29,261 nt of DNA, from the NCBI GenBank assembly GCA_031431195.1, contig JANPCU010000174.1, positions 1-29,261 on the forward strand, read 5' to 3'. This stretch comes from TH-plancto1 sp031431195. Lineage in GTDB: Bacteria > Planctomycetota > Planctomycetia > Planctomycetales > Planctomycetaceae. Both the position numbers and the translations under genes were made by a program. The notes under the pieces were generated by a model. It was given only the letters and a program-made list of their open reading frames with translations. It was not told the origin of the DNA and made no database searches. Positions 25,068 through 29,261 of the stretch are shown in pieces (positions within the stretch are counted from its first letter, which is position 1; each line of letters opens with the position of its first letter).

Positions 25068-25203
25068 GCGGGCATCTTATCACACGTTCTCTGCGTGTCG
25101 CCATGACATTTCAGGCAATTCGGTTCGCTCATGAATCGAGCTAGTCGCCGTCGCCATGGGAACCATCTACGATGGAGGGCGTCATTCACATATGGAGAAC
25201 CCC

Positions 25204-27180
25204 ATGTCCATCCCCCCTGCCCCGGTGCTGATTCTCGGTGCGGGGATCAATGGGATCTGCGTGGCTCGCGAGTTGATACTCAACGGTGTGCCGGTGTGGT
25301 TGGTGGATTCGAACGACATCGCGTTTGGGGCGACGGCGAAGTCGTCGCGGTTGATTCATGGGGGGCTTCGGTATTTGGAGTATGGGGATTTTCGGCTGGT
25401 GGCCGAGTCGCTGCACGAGCGGGACCGGTTGTTGCGATTGGCTCCGCAGTTCGTCACTCCGCTTCGTTTGCACATCCCGGTGCGGCGGCGGCTCGGCGGC
25501 TTCCTCGCAGCGGGGTTACGGTTTCTGGGGTTAAGTCGAACGGGGATGGGGAAGTGGATCGGCTCGGGCGGAGGGCGGGGACTGATCACTGTTCGGTTCG
25601 GGCTGTGGCTTTACGATCTGCTCGCACGGAGCAATATGGTGCCGAGGCATTCCGTTCATCGCACCGGAGAGTGTGTGCCGAGGTTTCCGGCGGGCGAGTA
25701 CCCGTGGTCGTGTGCGTACTTCGATGGGCAGATGGAACGGCCCGAGCGGTTTTGCATCGCCCTGCTCCAGGACATTGAGCAGGCCGCTCGCGAACAAGGC
25801 ACCGAGTTCCGCTTGCTCACCTACCACCGCGCGGTCCTCCAAGGGGGCGAGATCGAGATCCGACCGGTCCCAGGTGTCTCACCCTCTCACCCCCTTGAAC
25901 TCAGCCCCCTCACCCCAGCCCTCTCCCCCACAGCCGAGTCGGTCCCGAAAGTCGCATCGCCCGTGGGGGAGAGGGAGCAGGCACAATCCCACACGCACTC
26001 CTCCCCGCCCCCCCTGCGGCTCACTCCCTCCCTCCTCATCAACGCGACCGGAGCCTGGGGCGACTGGACGCTGCAGGAACTCCCCATGCAAGCACCGCAG
26101 TTGTTCGGTGGCACGAAGGGAACGCACCTTTTCACCCACCAGGCGGGACTTGTCGAGGCTCTCGGCGGCGACGCGGTGTATGCCGAGGCCAGCGATGGTC
26201 GGCTGGTGTTCCTCATCCCGCTCGACAGTGGGGTGATGATCGGCACGACCGATGAGCGATTCGAACAACGGCCCGAGTTGGCTCACTCCACCGAATCCGA
26301 AACCGCTTACCTGTTGAAACTGACCAACGACCTGTTCCCGCAGGTCCACCTCACCGATGCCGACATCCACGCCACCTGCGCGGGGATTCGTCCGCTGCCG
26401 TACTCCGACGCTTCGAAGACAGCTGCGATCAGCCGTGATCACCAGATTGATCGCCGCGAGATCGATGGGCTGCCGGTCTGGACTCTGATTGGCGGAAAGC
26501 TGACGACATGTCGGGCGTTTGGAGAACTGGTGGGGGATCAAGTACTCGCTTTGCTGGGGAGGACGAGGGCCGTGTCGACTCGCGAGCGCGTGGTCCCCGG
26601 AGGAGAGAACTATCCGGCGGACCGAGCCGGGCTGGAGGAAGAACTGCGATCACTCGCAGCTGCGACCGGGCATTCGATGGAGACCTGTCGGGCGGTCTGG
26701 AAGCTGGTGGGGACCCAGGCCCGAGCGATGTTGGGACGGATGAAATCTGGCGAGTCGCAGGGGGGGGATGGCAAAGAGAATGTCGCCTTTTTCTCCGAAA
26801 AAGGACGCCCTGTTTCGGAGAAACAGGCGACAGAGGCCGAACAGCCGCTCATTGCCGGAACCGCCTTACCCCGCGAGTTCGTGAGCGCGATCATCCGAAA
26901 GGAATGGGTGACGACACTGGAGGATTTGGTCGAACGGCGGCTGCTGCTGGCTCTGGAGCCGAAGCTGTCGCGCGAGACGCTACGGGCGCTGGCAGAACTG
27001 CTCCTCGTGGAGAGATCGGGCGAACTCTCGATCGACGAGATGGTCGAGCGGGCCAGCCAGCGACTGCGAACGTTCTACGGGCGGAAGCCTATCCCACGGG
27101 CGAGTCGCGGAGCGACATCGCCGACGAAGCGGACTCAGGCAACTGAGACCAGCTGGAAGTGGCCCGGTCACTCCGGCTGA
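25204..27180 (+). CDS. glpD: FAD-dependent glycerol-3-phosphate dehydrogenase with repeat-derived insertions
   Basis: Membrane-associated flavoenzyme expected to oxidise sn-glycerol 3-phosphate to dihydroxyacetone phosphate and pass electrons to quinone. The N-terminal dinucleotide fold shows VLILGAGINGICVAREL, followed by FGATAKSSRLIHGGLRYLE. Later blocks are LINATGAWGDW, GGTKGTHLF, LVFLIPLDSGVMIGTTDE, CAGIRPLP and VWTLIGGKLTTCRAF. The start at 25204 has GGAG about 7 bases upstream. The 658 residues exceed the usual 500-560. The excess lies in two low-complexity stretches, about residues 224-275 (proline/serine-rich, LSPLTPALSP and SPVGERE) and about 515-545 (FFSEKGRPVSEKQATE), both encoded by palindromic repeats that keep the frame. 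The 3' end overlaps a convergent gene by 92 bases. Substrate specificity within the family is not certain. Confidence 0.88.
   Translation: MSIPPAPVLILGAGINGICVARELILNGVPVWLVDSNDIAFGATAKSSRLIHGGLRYLEYGDFRLVAESLHERDRLLRLAPQFVTPLRLHIPVRRRLGGFLAAGLRFLGLSRTGMGKWIGSGGGRGLITVRFGLWLYDLLARSNMVPRHSVHRTGECVPRFPAGEYPWSCAYFDGQMERPERFCIALLQDIEQAAREQGTEFRLLTYHRAVLQGGEIEIRPVPGVSPSHPLELSPLTPALSPTAESVPKVASPVGEREQAQSHTHSSPPPLRLTPSLLINATGAWGDWTLQELPMQAPQLFGGTKGTHLFTHQAGLVEALGGDAVYAEASDGRLVFLIPLDSGVMIGTTDERFEQRPELAHSTESETAYLLKLTNDLFPQVHLTDADIHATCAGIRPLPYSDASKTAAISRDHQIDRREIDGLPVWTLIGGKLTTCRAFGELVGDQVLALLGRTRAVSTRERVVPGGENYPADRAGLEEELRSLAAATGHSMETCRAVWKLVGTQARAMLGRMKSGESQGGDGKENVAFFSEKGRPVSEKQATEAEQPLIAGTALPREFVSAIIRKEWVTTLEDLVERRLLLALEPKLSRETLRALAELLLVERSGELSIDEMVERASQRLRTFYGRKPIPRASRGATSPTKRTQATETSWKWPGHSG
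25920..25974. repeat. Hairpin repeat inside glpD (first insertion)
   Basis: CCTCTCCCCCAC (25920-25931) pairs perfectly with GTGGGGGAGAGG (25963-25974). The surrounding C-rich sequence (25875-26030) resembles the common bacterial spacer repeat CTCACCCCAGCCCTCTCCCC. It is translated in frame within GlpD. Confidence 0.8.
26781..26832 (+). repeat. 52-bp palindromic repeat inside glpD (second insertion)
   Basis: It starts TGTCGCCTTTTTCTCCGAA and ends TTCGGAGAAACAGGCGACA, forming a long stem. A second 52-bp copy with few differences lies at 29070-29121 in non-coding DNA. Confidence 0.9.
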
Positions 27181-28564
27181 GTGACCTCAAGATCATCGCG
27201 ATCGTCAGTAACCCGTCGCAACGAATGTGCCCCTCGCGGCGAATCCAGTACCTTCCATCGCCATCTAGGCCCAACGGAGAACTCATCGAGTGCAGCGTAC
27301 GGACCAGCTGTTCTTCGGTGCTGCCGCCGCGATGGAACACCAAGTACCCCGGACCACAACGTTCGACGGCCCAACCGCAGCGATCGAACATCACATCGCT
27401 CAAGACCACATCGACATGCGGATGCTCATCGAGCAACAGTTCGCCGAGGCCGAACAGGATGCGCTGGTCAGAGACGGGTTGGAGCGACTCGTCGAGCATC
27501 TCGCACTGACGGGCGTCCTCGCCCAGTTCAAACGTGGCATCGGCGCTGGCGAACTCGGATTTTTGGGGGTGAGTGGCCGGGTCTGAAGGCTTTGCGAAAG
27601 GGATGGACTGTGAGCCGGTCGCCGCTCCGGTCAGGGATATGGACAAAGCCTCCCGCCCTTGCCTCCCCTCGCTCTGAGGACGAGGGCTTTGCGACAATCG
27701 CGGCGCAGCGGGTGCTTCCCCCGCCCGATGAGGCACCACGATCAGTTCGCCCGGCCAGTCCGCCTGGGAGTCAATCAGGAGCTTCTCCAGAGTGGACTCA
27801 CACGTCTTGATCGCCACTCGCAATGGCCGCAATCCGTGGAGATCCCGCCTGAACTGGATCAGCGTCTCCGTTGTGGCGTCATGCAACGTTTGCGGAGCGG
27901 CCTCGCGCTCGGGCCGGGGGCAGGACTGGTGGAACCGCTGCTCGACCAGGTCGAGGACGCCGCCTTGCGACCAGATGATTCCGTCCGGTCCCAGAAGATC
28001 AAACCCGTTCCACCCCGCCGCCGCTCCGTGTCCCGTCACGAAGAACGCACCGTCGGCTCCGCGCGCTCTCAACACTTGGTCTAGCTGGGGCCGGACCGAC
28101 CATCCCAGGTCAATCAATTCGCACCCGTGCTGCCGGAGCGTGGTCGCAGCAGCGATGGCTAGATCGGGAGAGGAGGGCCGACAGTCGTGGCCGAAAACGA
28201 CCTTAAGCCAGCGCGAAGGAGGGGTGGGATACCGGGCTCTCCAGATTTCGGCGACCTCGCGCAAGGTCGAGGCGTAGGCCGCTGCGACTTGCGAGGCCTC
28301 GTTGCGAGTGAGCTGATTGAGATAGAGCCCGCGAACGTTGTTGGACTGAAAGAGGCTCTGCGGCTCGGGGGCGAGCAGGAGTTGCTCCCACTGTTTTTGG
28401 AGCGAGGGGGCGAGACGAACGATATCGGTCCGATGCTCGCAATGGCGGCACTTGTGAAAGAAACTCGACAGCCGCGAGAGATGGACACCGTTCGAGATGT
28501 CGTCGAACTCGCCAGGGCAGCGGTAACCAGGTGCGGGCGGGGGGGCGATTGAATCCGGTTCCAT
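27089..28564 (-). CDS. Phosphohexomutase relative lacking the catalytic serine
   Basis: Related to alpha-D-phosphohexomutases (phosphoglucomutase/phosphomannomutase). The 491-residue protein begins with a possible zinc site, YRCPGEFDDISNGVH and KCRHC (C16, H28, C39, C42). The mutase N-terminal domain follows: NVRGLYLNQLT, then VVFGHDCRPSSP, LIDLGWSVRP and FFVTGHGAAAGWNGFDLLG. The last block replaces the phosphoserine loop (TASHNP), and the serine position is G180. A DGDGRYWIRREG segment near the C-terminus recalls substrate or metal loops of other domains. Residues of about 285-345 are low in complexity (SQSPRPQSEGRQGRE) and look inserted. GGGGAG sits about 8 bases before the ATG. The gene ends inside the 3' part of glpD. 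I infer a non-mutase role, such as sugar-phosphate binding. Confidence 0.75.
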   Translation of the reverse strand: MEPDSIAPPPAPGYRCPGEFDDISNGVHLSRLSSFFHKCRHCEHRTDIVRLAPSLQKQWEQLLLAPEPQSLFQSNNVRGLYLNQLTRNEASQVAAAYASTLREVAEIWRARYPTPPSRWLKVVFGHDCRPSSPDLAIAAATTLRQHGCELIDLGWSVRPQLDQVLRARGADGAFFVTGHGAAAGWNGFDLLGPDGIIWSQGGVLDLVEQRFHQSCPRPEREAAPQTLHDATTETLIQFRRDLHGLRPLRVAIKTCESTLEKLLIDSQADWPGELIVVPHRAGEAPAAPRLSQSPRPQSEGRQGREALSISLTGAATGSQSIPFAKPSDPATHPQKSEFASADATFELGEDARQCEMLDESLQPVSDQRILFGLGELLLDEHPHVDVVLSDVMFDRCGWAVERCGPGYLVFHRGGSTEEQLVRTLHSMSSPLGLDGDGRYWIRREGHIRCDGLLTIAMILRSLSRSDRATSSWSQLPESASSAMSLRDSPVG

Positions 28565-28896
28565 CCTTGGACTCCCCAGCGTTTCAGCATCCTGCCGAAT
28601 GTTCGCATCTCATCGAGAGGAGTCACCAGCGTTTCATGATGACTCACACACGTTCTGGCGAACGTCGCTCCGGCACAACGAAAAAGGGTGAGATACGGGG
28701 ATCGAACCGGCGACCTTCGGACCTTACTTATTCAGCATAGAGTTTGAAGTGCGAACCGGTCAAGAGTTACGGCGACGCCCGAATCGTGTAATCGTGTTGC
28801 GCCAGCTGTTGCACCAGCGAAACGGTAAGCCGTCGAGATCGGGCCGGGCGAAACGGACTTCGCAGCGACCTTGGCCTGCTCCCCATAACCTGATCC
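28565..28896. other. Non-coding stretch with a tRNA fragment
   Basis: No gene is supported. It contains the promoter side of the phosphohexomutase relative, a tRNA 3'-end fragment at 28687-28723, and sequence that joins the methyltransferase remnant at 28897. Confidence 0.6.
28687..28723 (-). pseudogene. tRNA 3'-end fragment, possible attachment site
   Basis: Read on the minus strand, GGTCCGAAGGTCGCCGG, TTCGATC (T-loop) and CCCGTATCTCACC follow the order variable loop, T arm and acceptor 3' strand. One T-stem pair is mismatched. A T-run follows. No matching 5' half (GTGAGAT plus D arm) lies upstream, so the gene is incomplete. Confidence 0.55.
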
Positions 28897-29016
28897 GTGT
28901 GGTATGAGCGTCTCACCCAGGAACTCGCCGAAGCCGATATCAACGCCCGCGTGTACAAGCTATTCAAGCTGACGCCGACGGAAATCGCATTGCTGGAACG
29001 TGAAGTTGAACATTGA
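28897..29016 (+). pseudogene. C-terminal remnant, probably of a DNA methyltransferase
   Basis: A 39-residue frame, VWYERLTQELAEADINARVY then KLFKLTPTEIALLEREVEH. The pattern INxxVYxLFxLTxxEIxLLE is typical of the extreme C-terminus of Eco57I-type and other adenine-specific methyltransferase/type IIG enzymes. A stop codon (28891-28893) precedes it and the one-base-shifted frame upstream (NLIRV) may continue the homology. It is not a copy of the end of the intact enzyme at 20032-23796, so it records another enzyme. The identification rests on a short pattern. Confidence 0.5.
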
Positions 29017-29030
29017 AGCCTCTTCACCGC

Positions 29031-29063
29031 GCGAGCGGCGACAGAACCTCTGTCGCCGCTCGC
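29031..29063. terminator. Strong hairpin after the methyltransferase remnant
   Basis: GCGAGCGGCGACAGA (29031-29045), loop ACC, TCTGTCGCCGCTCGC (29049-29063): a perfect 15-bp stem starting 15 bases past the stop codon. The adjacent 52-bp palindrome carries TTTTT at 29078-29082, about 15 bases after the stem. It may be a terminator or only part of the repeat cluster. Confidence 0.5.
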
Positions 29064-29069
29064 GCTCTC

Positions 29070-29121
29070 TGTCGCCTTTTTCTCCGAAAAAGGGCGTCCT
29101 TGTTCGGAGAAAAAGGCGACA
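29070..29121 (+). repeat. 52-bp palindromic repeat, second copy
   Basis: Starts TGTCGCCTTTTTCTCCGAA and ends TTCGGAGAAAAAGGCGACA. Same length and orientation as the copy inside glpD at 26781-26832, with a few central differences. On this copy the stem is longer because both arms keep the five-base T/A run. Confidence 0.92.
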
Positions 29122-29261
29122 ATCGCGGTGATCAAGAAGCTGCGGGGGAAGGGCAGGGCCTCCGCATCTAAATCGGGTGGTCCAATTGTTGCAGTGTCCA
29201 GTCTTCGGTCAAGGGCCTATTTGGAAATGGGCCGCCGGGTGAGGACTTCCGACGGAGCGAG
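29122..29261. other. Unassigned window end
   Basis: One plus-strand frame stays open to the edge (AVIKKLRGKGRASASKSGG) but has no clear start or family resemblance. It may be the beginning of a gene beyond the window or non-coding. Confidence 0.3.

Overview
The window looks like chromosomal DNA from a member of the Planctomycetota. It is GC-rich and made of single genes and short operons separated by many palindromic repeats. Several gene types are typical of that phylum: a secreted sialate-O-acetylesterase coupled to a sulfatase, a secreted protein with two CxxCH motifs, a DUF58/transglutaminase pair, LL-diaminopimelate aminotransferase, a CobA-HemD fusion, and a phosphohexomutase relative with an N-terminal Cys/His cluster. 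The assignment rests on gene content only. No rRNA is present to confirm it.

Layout. 1-3.7 kb (+): an M28 peptidase with PA and PDZ domains, then an SGNH acetylesterase overlapping the start of a sulfatase that survives only as its N-terminus. 3.7-16.5 kb (almost all -): an A-type Fe-S carrier with its own promoter and terminator, a transglutaminase membrane protein with its DUF58 partner, the helicase HrpB, a zinc-ribbon protein, a secreted protein of unknown function, CobA-HemD and DapL. 17.2-19.2 kb (+): an ECF sigma factor and a secreted CxxCH protein. 19.4-25.1 kb is an accessory stretch: a decayed ruvC, a 158-bp inverted-repeat element, a solitary single-chain restriction-modification enzyme, an antitoxin-like small protein, and a two-gene unit of a 94-aa protein plus an HNH nuclease. 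25.2-28.6 kb: a GlpD-family dehydrogenase convergent with, and overlapping, a phosphohexomutase relative that lacks the catalytic serine. 28.6-29.3 kb: a tRNA 3'-end fragment, a probable methyltransferase tail and strong hairpins, which looks like a scar of past integrations.

The main theme beyond the genes is a set of short dispersed palindromic repeats that have touched coding sequence. One truncates the sulfatase. Two supply stop codons (transglutaminase, CobA-HemD). Two sit in frame inside glpD. Others form element-like inverted-repeat pairs of nearly equal size (159 and 158 bp). No complete transposase, integrase or CRISPR array was found. The best candidates for something little described are the repeat-derived protein segments in GlpD, the serine-less phosphohexomutase relative, and the solitary restriction-modification enzyme beside the HNH pair.
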